A stretch of DNA of 45,334 nucleotides from CAZEAB01 sp964552945 (lineage in GTDB: Archaea > Nanobdellota > Nanobdellia > Woesearchaeales > GW2011-AR9), in the NCBI GenBank assembly GCA_964552945.1, contig CAZKIP010000009.1:1-45334 (forward strand). The letters run 5' to 3'. Below are positions 23,006-31,307 of the stretch, piece by piece. Position 1 is the first letter of the stretch. The number at the start of each line of letters is the position of its first letter. The notes under the pieces were generated by a model. The model was not told where the DNA came from, ran no database searches, and saw only the letters and a program-made list of their open reading frames with translations. The translations under genes were made by a program, and so were the position numbers.

Positions 23006-24247
23006 TCAAAAGAACCATAACAATCCGCCACCAATAAGAATTAAAGCTAAGAAGAAGCCCATCACAATTCTTCCAAATTGCTTACCACCAAACCAATAAG
23101 CAATACCACCTTTTACAGCAACATTGGTAAGAGCAGCTAAAATTATCCCTTTTACAGCCACTGCCTCATCCAACGATCCTTTCGCTAATTGTGATAAAGA
23201 AACGGTTATAGCGTCAACATCAGCAAAACCACTAATAAAACTTACAATATAAACCCCTTTTGAAGAAAGATAAACGTCAGCTATTTTTACCAAAGCTAAA
23301 ATAACTGCAAAGAAAACACCAAATTTTAAAGCTGGTCCAATTGTGAATGGAGAACCCAACTCCACCTTGCTCTTGATATTCTTTGATTTACGCCAAATAA
23401 AATATGAGAACACCATAGTTATTAAAGCCAAAATAACTAAAGGAAATAAAACTTTCAAAAAGAGACTTTTGTTCAAAACAAAAACTTCTAGAGCAACCCT
23501 TACAAACATAATTCCATTGGCTAAAATAACTCCCAAAGCTAAAGAGAGATGAATTTTTTTATTTTTCTTAGACCTTGCTGCAAAACTGGTTGTAAGAGCA
23601 GTACTGCTAATTAAACCTCCCAAAATTCCCCCAAGAACGATACCTTTCTCTCCAAACCACTTCAATAAGATATAACCAGCAAAGCCAATTCCAGAAATAA
23701 AAACAACCATTAACCAAATAATAAAAGGATTGAACATTTCTAAAGGACCAAAACCTTGATTTGGTAAAAAAGGAAGAATAATAAAAGCAATTACTGCAAA
23801 TTTTAAGGTATCTTCAAACTCCTTTTTTTTAATTTTTTTTGCAAAATTATGCAGCATCGATCTTGCATAAAGAATTATGGCCATAATTATTGCTAAACTT
23901 ACCGCCAACATAGTTTCGCCATAATAAGCAAGAGCTCCCAAAAAGAAAGTCAAAAAACCAGCCAATTCTGAAGTTGCTCCTAATCGTTTATGTTTTTTGT
24001 CTATTAAAGAATAATAAGCAATCCCTACAATAATTCCCATTAAAATAATTGAAGCAACCATTATCCACGGAGAAATTTTATCTGTAAAATATCCTGCCAA
24101 AGCTCCAAATAGGGCAATTAAAGGGAAGGTTCTAATTCCCGCATAATCGTGACCTTTCTTGCGATATCTGGCGTATTCTCTCTCTAAACCAATTAACGCA
24201 CCTAGGGCAAGTGCAACTAAAAAATTCTCAATAAGGACAAACTCCAT
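23006..24247 (-). CDS. MgtC/SapB N-terminal plus DUF4010 membrane protein
   Basis: A 413-residue polytopic protein. The N-terminal third matches the MgtC/SapB family (ALGALIGLEREYARYR and IRTFPLIALFGALAGY). The rest is the DUF4010 region (GGLISSTALTTSFAARSK, FISGFADVDAITVSLSQLAKG, ending with four hydrophobic segments). About ten to twelve membrane spans are predicted. MgtC proteins are linked to Mg2+ homeostasis and regulation of ATP synthase; the fused form is presumed a transporter but its substrate is not known. Monocistronic; about 35 bp downstream of the U32 gene on the same strand. Confidence 0.85.
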   Translation of the reverse strand: MEFVLIENFLVALALGALIGLEREYARYRKKGHDYAGIRTFPLIALFGALAGYFTDKISPWIMVASIILMGIIVGIAYYSLIDKKHKRLGATSELAGFLTFFLGALAYYGETMLAVSLAIIMAIILYARSMLHNFAKKIKKKEFEDTLKFAVIAFIILPFLPNQGFGPLEMFNPFIIWLMVVFISGIGFAGYILLKWFGEKGIVLGGILGGLISSTALTTSFAARSKKNKKIHLSLALGVILANGIMFVRVALEVFVLNKSLFLKVLFPLVILALITMVFSYFIWRKSKNIKSKVELGSPFTIGPALKFGVFFAVILALVKIADVYLSSKGVYIVSFISGFADVDAITVSLSQLAKGSLDEAVAVKGIILAALTNVAVKGGIAYWFGGKQFGRIVMGFFLALILIGGGLLWFF

Positions 24248-24282
24248 CTAAACACCATTGAGAAGTAAATCCTTTAGTTTTA

Positions 24283-25521
24283 TTAAGCTTTCTTTTTACG
24301 CAGAACATAAACTTTATCATTTTCTCTAACTTTTTCAAAAACTTTAAACGTAACTAGCATACCTTTACCAGCTTTGTCAACAGATTTTTCATCTACCCAT
24401 ATCTCCTCTGCCTTTATTTGAACTAAACCAGTAGTGGAACCAACTATAAGAACTTCCTCCCCTTTCAAAAGTTCACCAGATTTAATTTGAATTAAACAAA
24501 CTCCTTTTTCAGAATAATAATTCTTAACATCACCCAAAAATTCTTTTTTTCTGGTAGCAAGAGAACCAGAAATTCCAGACCACTCCCCCAACTTTTTTCC
24601 TAAATAATAGCCGCCTTCCCAAAAACCACGATTGAAAACTTTATCCAACTCTAGTTTCCAAACCTTAACCTTCTCCTGAATAAAAGTTCCAGAAAGATAA
24701 CTCTCAACTGCCTCCCTATATGTTTTAACAACACTGTAAACATATTCAGGACTTCTTCCCCTTCCTTCAATTTTCAAAACGCCAACTCCTACATTCAATA
24801 TTTTATCAAGAAAACTAATTGTACAAAGATCTTTAGGAGACATCACATAATTATTATCAATTTCCAATTGATTAGAAGTTTCAACATCCGTAACTTGATA
24901 CTTCCTCCTACAAGGTTGTAAACAATCTCCTCTATTTGCTGAATGATTGTAAAGGCCGAGACTCATGTAACATTTTCCGGAAATTGAAACGCATAGGGCC
25001 CCATGAACAAACAATTCTATTTTCAATAATTCTCCTGAAGGACCACAAATGTTTTCTTTCTTGACCCTAGCAATAATATCTTTAATTTTATCCAATTCTA
25101 ATTCTCTTGCTAGAACAATTACGTCTGCATAACGAGCATAGAATTTCAAGGAAGAAAAATTTGAGACATTTGCTTGGGTACTTATGTGAACCTCCACACC
25201 AATTGAATTTGCATATTCAATAACTGCAAAATCGGCTGCTATCACCGCAGTTATTCCAGCTTCTTTAGCTTTGTCACAAAGAGCTTTCATCTCCTCAATT
25301 TCATCATCATAAAAAACTATGTTCAATGTTAGATAAGTTTTAACCCCCCTTTCTTTACAAAATTTAACTATTTCTGGAAGTTCTTCAATTGAAAAATTTC
25401 TAGCAGCTCTCGCTCTCATATTTAGCTTCCCAATTCCAAAGTAAACAGAGTTGGCACCAGCTTTTACTGCAGCTCTAAGATTCTCCCAATTTCCAGCGGG
25501 GGCCATTATTTCAATTGCCAT
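24283..25521 (-). CDS. U32 family protein (tRNA/rRNA hydroxylation type)
   Basis: A 412-residue member of peptidase family U32. The start IEIMAPAGNWENLRAAVKAGA is diagnostic, as is the signature ELFVHGALCVSISGKCYMS with the following NRGDCLQPCRR. The cysteines of that region bind an iron-sulfur cluster in TrhP/RlhA relatives, which hydroxylate tRNA U34 or 23S rRNA C2501 using prephenate. The C-terminal 90 residues form a small beta domain, as in YegQ/TrhP. A role in RNA hydroxylation is therefore more likely than proteolysis. It lies 36 bp after mutS on the same strand, so the two may be cotranscribed. Confidence 0.88.
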   Translation of the reverse strand: MAIEIMAPAGNWENLRAAVKAGANSVYFGIGKLNMRARAARNFSIEELPEIVKFCKERGVKTYLTLNIVFYDDEIEEMKALCDKAKEAGITAVIAADFAVIEYANSIGVEVHISTQANVSNFSSLKFYARYADVIVLARELELDKIKDIIARVKKENICGPSGELLKIELFVHGALCVSISGKCYMSLGLYNHSANRGDCLQPCRRKYQVTDVETSNQLEIDNNYVMSPKDLCTISFLDKILNVGVGVLKIEGRGRSPEYVYSVVKTYREAVESYLSGTFIQEKVKVWKLELDKVFNRGFWEGGYYLGKKLGEWSGISGSLATRKKEFLGDVKNYYSEKGVCLIQIKSGELLKGEEVLIVGSTTGLVQIKAEEIWVDEKSVDKAGKGMLVTFKVFEKVRENDKVYVLRKKKA

Positions 25522-25556
25522 GAAAAGAAAATTAACAATCTCTTTTATAAAATTTC

Positions 25557-28037
25557 TTAGAATTCCTGCAAACTTTTCTGTTCTTTAATTTTTTTTACTT
25601 GTAACTTCTGCATCATTTCGTCATCTTTTTGTAAAGCTTCTTGGATATCTCTAGCCCTTTCCACTACTTCTTTTGGTAAACCAGCCAACTCAGCCACATG
25701 TACTCCATAACTTTGATCCGTTCCACCTTCAATCAATTTACGCAGAAAAATAATTTCACCCTTAATTTCTCTTACAGCAATGTTATAATTTTTCACTCTT
25801 TCAAACTTCTCAGCCAATTTGTTTAAAACATGATAATGGGTAGCAAATAAAGTTTTGGCTTTATTGACATTGTAAAGATGTTCAGCGACACTCCAAGCAA
25901 TTGAAACACCATCAAAAGTGCTCGTACCTCTACCTATTTCATCCATGATAACCAAACTTCTTGAAGTGGCATTGTTTAAGATAGCTGCAGTTTCATGCAT
26001 TTCCACCATAAAGGTAGACCTCCCAGAAGTTAAATCATCTGAAGCTCCTACTCTAGTAAAAATTCTGTCAACAATTCCTAACACACATTCATCCGCTGGA
26101 ACAAAACAACCCATCTGCGCCATTAAAACAATCAACGCAGCTTGCCTCATGGCGGTCGATTTCCCTGACATGTTTGGTCCCGTAATAATCATGATTTCTC
26201 CATCTTCTAAAACAACGTCATTGGCGATAAATTTTCCAGCCATCTTCTCCACAACAGGATGACGACCATTTTTTATCTGTAAAACATTCTCATCAACAAA
26301 CAAAGGCATAGTATACCGATTCTCCATAGAGATTTTAGCAAAAGAAGAAAGAACATCTAAGACGGCAATTTTTTGAGCAACTCCTTGAACTTTTTTTGTT
26401 TGTAAAGCAATCTTTTTAACAATCTCTTGAAATAGATTATATTCTAAAATGTTGATTTTCTCTTGTGCACCTAAAATTTTTTCTTCAATAATTTTCAACT
26501 CTTCCGTAATATATCTTTCAGAGTTGGCAGTGGTTTGCTTTCTGATATATTCTTCAGGCACCAAAGAGATGTTTCTTTTTGTGACTTCAATAAAATAACC
26601 AAAGACACGATTGTAAGCAATTCTCAATCCATTAATTCCAGTTCTTGATTTTTCTTTTTCTTCCAATTGCTGGATGTATTTTTTGCTGTTAAAAGTTATT
26701 TCATGCAACTCTTGCAACTCTTCATTGAAATTGGGATTTATAACTCCCCCTTCCCTGATAGTATTTGCAGGGTCTTCCTTAATGGCCTTTTTTACAAGAG
26801 TAACAACCTCCTCCAGATTATCCATGCCAGATATTTTTCCCAGTAAATCAGAAGAAAAATCAGACAATTTATTTTTCAAAAAAGGAATTTTTTCTAAAGA
26901 GTTACGTAAACTTAACAAATCTTTAGGGAGAGCATTACCATAGTTTATCCTACCAATTAGCCTTTCTAAATCGTAAATGTCTTTCAACAAATCAGAAATT
27001 TCTTCTCGGACAATGACTTTCTTATTCAACTCGCTAACAGCTTCTAATCTTGATTCAATTTTATTTTTCTGTAACAAAGGAGATTTCAACCATCTTTTCA
27101 AAAGACGGGAACCCATGGCAGTGATTGTCTTATCCAACACAGAAAGAAGGGTTCCTCTTGTAGAATTGTCTTGAAGATTTTTTACCAATTCTAAATTTCT
27201 GAAAGAACTGCCATCAAGCAACATCGTTTGTTGGTTACTTCTCAAGCTAATTCTTTTCAAATGTGATAAAGAATTGCGTTGCGTATCTAGAAGGTAGCGC
27301 AACAAAGCTCCCGAAACTGAGATGTTATTCTCACTCAATCCAAAACTTTCCTCAGATTGTGAAAAATGTTCCCTGATAAGTTCCCTCGCTTTTTCAACTT
27401 GGAAAAAATAATCTTCCATTGAGTTTACATAGCAACCTAATTTTTTGACATTTTCAATCAAATCTCTGTTAACAAAAAGACTAGAAGGCAAGATACATTC
27501 TTGAGGATTGAAACGTACCACTTCATGCATTAAAGAAGACATCCCTTGAACTGAAAAGGTAAAAAATTCCCCTGTGGATAAATCTGAGAATGCTAAAGAA
27601 TAGACTTCTCCTTTGACGCTTAAAGCCATTAAATAATTGTTTTCTTTCTCATCCAATAAAGAGGATTCAATAACTGTTCCTGGAGTAACAATTCTGACCA
27701 ATCCCCTTTTCACTAAACCTTTGGCTTTTTTAGGATTTTCCAATTGTTCTATGATAGCTACTTTGTAACCTTTCTTGATGAATCTACCAAGATAATTCTC
27801 TAACGCATGATATGGAATACCTGCTAAAGGAGCTCTCTTCTCACCCTTACCTCTGGCAGTTAGAGTTATTTCTAATTCTCTAGCAGCGGTGATTGCATCT
27901 TCATAAAAAAGTTCATAGAAATCTCCCATCCTCAGCATAATGATACAATCAGGATTAGCTCTTTTCGCATCTCGATACTGCCTCATACCTGGAGTTAACC
28001 TAGAATCATCCAAATCTAAAATACTTTCTTCTACCAC
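25557..28037 (-). CDS. mutS: DNA mismatch repair protein MutS (MutS1)
   Basis: An 826-residue protein of full MutS1 length. The mismatch-reading motif is in the N-terminal domain (MRMGDFYELFYEDA, with the Phe-x-Glu wedge). The connector, lever and clamp regions follow, then the ATPase with TGPNMSGKSTAMRQ (Walker A), DEIGRGTSTFDG (Walker B) and FATHYH. The C-terminal helix-turn-helix is short. MutS1 is mainly bacterial and found in some archaea by transfer; no mutL is in this window, so a complete pathway cannot be claimed. Upstream is a 76-bp gap to a small hypothetical gene on the same strand. Confidence 0.96.
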   Translation of the reverse strand: MVEESILDLDDSRLTPGMRQYRDAKRANPDCIIMLRMGDFYELFYEDAITAARELEITLTARGKGEKRAPLAGIPYHALENYLGRFIKKGYKVAIIEQLENPKKAKGLVKRGLVRIVTPGTVIESSLLDEKENNYLMALSVKGEVYSLAFSDLSTGEFFTFSVQGMSSLMHEVVRFNPQECILPSSLFVNRDLIENVKKLGCYVNSMEDYFFQVEKARELIREHFSQSEESFGLSENNISVSGALLRYLLDTQRNSLSHLKRISLRSNQQTMLLDGSSFRNLELVKNLQDNSTRGTLLSVLDKTITAMGSRLLKRWLKSPLLQKNKIESRLEAVSELNKKVIVREEISDLLKDIYDLERLIGRINYGNALPKDLLSLRNSLEKIPFLKNKLSDFSSDLLGKISGMDNLEEVVTLVKKAIKEDPANTIREGGVINPNFNEELQELHEITFNSKKYIQQLEEKEKSRTGINGLRIAYNRVFGYFIEVTKRNISLVPEEYIRKQTTANSERYITEELKIIEEKILGAQEKINILEYNLFQEIVKKIALQTKKVQGVAQKIAVLDVLSSFAKISMENRYTMPLFVDENVLQIKNGRHPVVEKMAGKFIANDVVLEDGEIMIITGPNMSGKSTAMRQAALIVLMAQMGCFVPADECVLGIVDRIFTRVGASDDLTSGRSTFMVEMHETAAILNNATSRSLVIMDEIGRGTSTFDGVSIAWSVAEHLYNVNKAKTLFATHYHVLNKLAEKFERVKNYNIAVREIKGEIIFLRKLIEGGTDQSYGVHVAELAGLPKEVVERARDIQEALQKDDEMMQKLQVKKIKEQKSLQEF

Positions 28038-28113
28038 AGGAACTCTACAGAAGTGGATTTTTTAAATATTGTTGTAATTAAGCTTATAATCAAAAAGAAA
28101 GAAAGAAAAATAA

Positions 28114-28413
28114 TTAAAATTCAAATCCTAGACCAACAGAGCGATATACTTGTTTATCCTCATCAGATGGTAATCTAAAATATGATAAGGAATATCCATT
28201 ACCTGCAGAACCAATTATTCTTAAATCTGGAACTGAAATTCCCCCAACATCTCTAGCTAATTCAGCTATAGAATCGTATTCCCTACCTAACAATCTTTTT
28301 GCACATTTTTCAGCAACATCCTGTGAAGAAGGAGCAACTCCTTTAGATTGGATTACTTTAAATTTAGTATTATCTGTCATTCCACCAAGGGAATCATCAA
28401 TTAATTTTGCCAT
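28114..28413 (-). CDS. Hypothetical protein
   Basis: A 99-residue basic/acidic mixed protein with no recognised domain. The segment SSQDVAEKCAKRLLGREYDSIAELARDVG is amphipathic helical, followed by probable strands (LRIIGSAGNGYSLSYFRLP; YRSVGLGFEF). A minus-strand TATA box (GATTTATAAAA) lies about 25-30 nt upstream. It is divergent from the ADP-ribosyltransferase-like gene, and the 200 bp between them hold a structured element. Confidence 0.5.
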   Translation of the reverse strand: MAKLIDDSLGGMTDNTKFKVIQSKGVAPSSQDVAEKCAKRLLGREYDSIAELARDVGGISVPDLRIIGSAGNGYSLSYFRLPSDEDKQVYRSVGLGFEF

Positions 28414-28465
28414 TTTTTCACCATTTTGATATTTTTTATAAATCTTGTTATAAACAGCTAGTAGA

Positions 28466-28588
28466 AGTATATAAACCTTTCTTTTTTATTACCCCTCTTT
28501 AGTGAGTACTTTTGGCCCACGGATTTTTTGAGATTTAAATCCCAGTTCGCTTTAAAGAGGATAGTTTTTATCATTTCTTGATGATAAA
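28466..28588 (+). promoter_or_regulatory. TATA box and structured 5' leader of the ART-like gene
   Basis: A TATA box AGTATATAAAC (28466-28476) predicts transcription starting about 28494-28500. That is where an imperfect 17-bp stem begins: CCTCTTTAGTGAGTACT (28494-28510) against AGTTCGCTTTAAAGAGG (28544-28560). A second hairpin TTTATCAT-TTCTTG-ATGATAAA follows (28567-28588). The gene starts 30 bp later. Most genes here have almost no leader, so a roughly 120-nt structured leader stands out and may be regulatory, or a small RNA of its own. Confidence 0.45.
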
Positions 28589-28618
28589 TTTTTAAAGTAG
28601 AGTATTAATTTTTAGGTG

Positions 28619-29389
28619 ATGGAAGAAAGGACTTTAAAAATTAGGAGTGTACCTATAGTGAGGTCAAGGGAGGATTTTAGATTGAATATGACTCTTGGGC
28701 TTTCTATGAGAGATTTTCCAGAACAAAACTATCCGTGGGAAGTTCATTTCAGTGAAAATGATTTATTACCACCTATTTACCATGGAACTAGTAGCTATTT
28801 TCGAGATCAAATTCTTGCTGAAGGATTAAAGCCTGGAACCGAAAGTAATGAAGAAAGAGGAAAAAGCCTTGCAAGAATACTTTCAATTATTGATGATCCA
28901 TCACTTACTGAATCTCAAATGGCCCCTTTATTTCAATTTAAATTACTTGGAACAGAAATTTATAAAGCATTGTACTGCACTTTGAAACCAATTCAAGCAG
29001 CTGGATACGCAACAAGATCTCCAGAGCTACTAATGATGCTAAATGCAGTGTTAGAAGATGTTTTACTCGACATTGAAAAAAAATTTCCCCATGGTCATCC
29101 TTTATTTGATGCTATTGAAAAAGAAAGAGAAAAATGTGCAACTGATTATGAAAGAATACAAAATCATCCGCCGATGGTTATAACATTCAGAACACAGCTA
29201 GACAGATTTGATTCTTTACCAATTTTGTGGGATCCTAAATGTAACCCAGAAACTAAACAATATTATTTGAGTCTACTTAATCCTACAGAAGAAGGCAGTT
29301 ACCAAAGTGGAGGGGTTGGATTGAACCTTAGAACAAGGGACACAATTCCTGCTTCAGATATTGTTGCACTTACTTATTTAGAAAGATAA
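28619..29389 (+). CDS. Putative ADP-ribosyltransferase-fold protein
   Basis: A 256-residue protein. IYHGTSSYFRDQILAEGLKPG (about 53-73) matches the first NAD-binding motif of ART-fold proteins (His-Gly-Thr, then a helix and 'GL.PG'), as in Tpt1/KptA, PARP-like and toxin ARTs. A second match is YCTLKPIQAAGYATRSPE (about 121-138), like the 'YLT....A..YA' strand-helix. A third ART motif with Glu/Gln is not obvious; candidates lie in GSYQSGGVG near residue 230. Possible roles are RNA 2'-phosphotransferase-like, DarT-like or toxin-like modification; I cannot choose. The start is the ATG at 28619 or the GTG directly before it. Confidence 0.55.
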   Translation: MEERTLKIRSVPIVRSREDFRLNMTLGLSMRDFPEQNYPWEVHFSENDLLPPIYHGTSSYFRDQILAEGLKPGTESNEERGKSLARILSIIDDPSLTESQMAPLFQFKLLGTEIYKALYCTLKPIQAAGYATRSPELLMMLNAVLEDVLLDIEKKFPHGHPLFDAIEKEREKCATDYERIQNHPPMVITFRTQLDRFDSLPILWDPKCNPETKQYYLSLLNPTEEGSYQSGGVGLNLRTRDTIPASDIVALTYLER

Positions 29390-29515
29390 TTATTTAATAC
29401 AACTTTTCCCAGTTCTATCATATATGTCTGTTTTTTTGTACAATTTTTTGGAATATAACTCCTTCTTAGTGATAAAATAACAAATTATATAAACTATCAT
29501 AAAAATCAAGAGTAA

Positions 29516-30724
29516 ATGGCTCAATTAACCTTTGAAACGTTATCATTTAGAGAAAAAGAAGATCAAGTAGAAGTAACTCTCTTAAAGCTATTCAAAACAT
29601 CCATTCCAAAAGAAGAATTGGAAAAAATAGCAGAATTCTCAATAACAAATCAAAACACTATAGAATTTTCACTAGATGAAGAAAAAGCTTCTTTCCGTTT
29701 CAATTCATTACTAAGCAAATACTTTAAAAACCTAACAAACAAACTAACAGGAAACAAAGTAACTTACATTCATAAAAATTCTGGAATTCCATTGATTGGT
29801 AATGTAGCTTTCGGAATAGTTCATCGAGGTTCTTCAATAATTGAGATTAAACCGATAACTTCATGCAATTTAGATTGTGTTTACTGCTCCATATCTGAAG
29901 GTTTATCAAGTAAAAAGAACGATTTTGTGGTTGAAGAAGAATATATGATTCAAGAGTTAAACAAAGTCCTAGAAGAAATAAATGAACCTGTTGAGATTCA
30001 TGTAGGAGTTCAAGGAGAACCTTTCCTATATATGGATACAGAATTATTGTTATCAGATTTACAAAAAATGCCTTTAGTGCACACCATTTCTATTGATACA
30101 AATGGCACCTTCTTGACAAAAGATAAAATTGATAGTTTAGCAAAATTGGATAAATTACAATTGAATATGTCTTTAGATGCTATTGACCCAGAAGCAGCAA
30201 AGAAAATAGCTGGTGTAAAATCATATAATGTGGAACATGTAAAAAATATGATTGCATACGCTTCTCAAAAAATGAATGTAATCGTTGCTCCGGTATTAAC
30301 TCAGGGATATAATGAGCAAGAGATTGAAAGAATTATCGAATGGATTAAATCTCTTCCAAAACAACCTATTTTAGGTATTCAAAATTTTTTAAGGTATAAA
30401 ACAGGTAGAAATCCAGCTAAAGAAATGCCTTGGAAGGAATTCTATGAATTATTGGAGAAATTAGAAGAAAAACACAAAATAAAACTTAAACTTAACAAAG
30501 AAGATTTTGAAATTAGAAAACTTCCTTCATTAAAAAAACCATTTGTTGTTGATGACGAAATTATGGCTGAGATTAAATCTATTGATAGGTTTCCAAACTC
30601 AGTTATTGCCGTGGCTAAGGGGAGAAATATATCTGTTCCTGGATGTAAGTACACTGCAAATAAAAAAATCAAAGTAAAAATATCCAGAGATAAACATAAC
30701 GTTTTTACAGGTAAATTAATATGA
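29516..30724 (+). CDS. Radical SAM protein with N-terminal extension
   Basis: A 402-residue protein. Residues 1-105 form an N-terminal domain of unknown role. The radical SAM cluster CNLDCVYC (Cys117, Cys121, Cys124) starts the barrel, which includes the GEP-like GVQGEPFLY and SIDTNGTFL segments. The C-terminal 70 residues end in VKVKISRDKHNVFTGKLI, like the small TRAM/OB-type ending of archaeal COG2100 proteins. That family is archaeal and conserved, with no proven reaction; RNA modification is suspected because of the terminal domain. A TATA box TTATATAAAC is 25 nt upstream. The stop overlaps the YkgJ gene start (ATGA), so the two are coupled. Confidence 0.85.
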   Translation: MAQLTFETLSFREKEDQVEVTLLKLFKTSIPKEELEKIAEFSITNQNTIEFSLDEEKASFRFNSLLSKYFKNLTNKLTGNKVTYIHKNSGIPLIGNVAFGIVHRGSSIIEIKPITSCNLDCVYCSISEGLSSKKNDFVVEEEYMIQELNKVLEEINEPVEIHVGVQGEPFLYMDTELLLSDLQKMPLVHTISIDTNGTFLTKDKIDSLAKLDKLQLNMSLDAIDPEAAKKIAGVKSYNVEHVKNMIAYASQKMNVIVAPVLTQGYNEQEIERIIEWIKSLPKQPILGIQNFLRYKTGRNPAKEMPWKEFYELLEKLEEKHKIKLKLNKEDFEIRKLPSLKKPFVVDDEIMAEIKSIDRFPNSVIAVAKGRNISVPGCKYTANKKIKVKISRDKHNVFTGKLI

Positions 30725-31143
30725 GGCAATTAGATTTATTTAAAGATTATAAACAAAATAATAGTGATGGCTCTCCTTGTGATGATAAATTCGCTCCAGA
30801 TTGTGAATCTGCTTGTTGCTACATTCCTTCTAAAGAAATTACAAACGAAGATTCTAGAAGATTAGACCCCGAAAATGTTGTAAGGTTGGGAGAAGGTATT
30901 TTCATCAAAGATAATCCTGTTACCGGAGCATGTCCCTATCTTGATGGAGGGTGTACAATCTATGACAAACGCCCTCAAGTTTGTAGAGATTACTCTTGTA
31001 GTGTTGATGGTAAGATAAAAGGGATGGTTGGTCGAGTTAAGACACAAGATTTGAAATTACGAAGGCGAGTTATAGATGATTTAATGGAAACTGCCAAAAG
31101 AAGTTCAGATCCTGATGCATTCATTGAATTAATGACTTTGTAG
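30721..31143 (+). CDS. YkgJ-family cysteine cluster protein
   Basis: A 140-residue protein of the YkgJ/UPF0153 type with a CxnCC N-terminal cluster (PDCESACC) and the typical second half CPYLDGGCTIYDKRPQVCRDYSC. These cysteines bind an Fe-S cluster or zinc. The reaction is unknown, but coupling to a radical SAM gene by ATGA overlap suggests a shared pathway, perhaps electron supply or target modification. The stop codon TAG is the last part of a 10-bp duplication made by the mobile element that follows directly. Confidence 0.85.
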   Translation: MRQLDLFKDYKQNNSDGSPCDDKFAPDCESACCYIPSKEITNEDSRRLDPENVVRLGEGIFIKDNPVTGACPYLDGGCTIYDKRPQVCRDYSCSVDGKIKGMVGRVKTQDLKLRRRVIDDLMETAKRSSDPDAFIELMTL

Positions 31144-31263
31144 GCTAGGTCCTGAATAGAGTGTTTTTGTATAGTGGCGCCCTGACGAAGTCGAGCCGAT
31201 GAGCGTAAGCTCATAATGACTGCGTGCACCAGTATACATATTTCCTCTATTCCAGATGAAACA
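31144..31263. mobile_element. Palindromic MITE-like element 2
   Basis: 120 bp flanked by the 10-bp direct repeat GACTTTGTAG (31134-31143 and 31264-31273). The inverted ends TCCTGAATAGAG...TGTATAGTGGCGC and the mirrored CACCAGTATACA...CTCTATTCCAGA match the ends of element 3 (GTCC.GAAT.GAGT.TTTTTGTATA). The outermost bases have drifted from the TGGTxTGTCC of elements 1 and 3. A small inner hairpin GAGCGTAAGCTC is present. No coding capacity. Confidence 0.75.
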
Positions 31264-31307
31264 GACTTTGTAGATAGTTTTTTAAGCACAGAAATATTTA
31301 CCTATTC

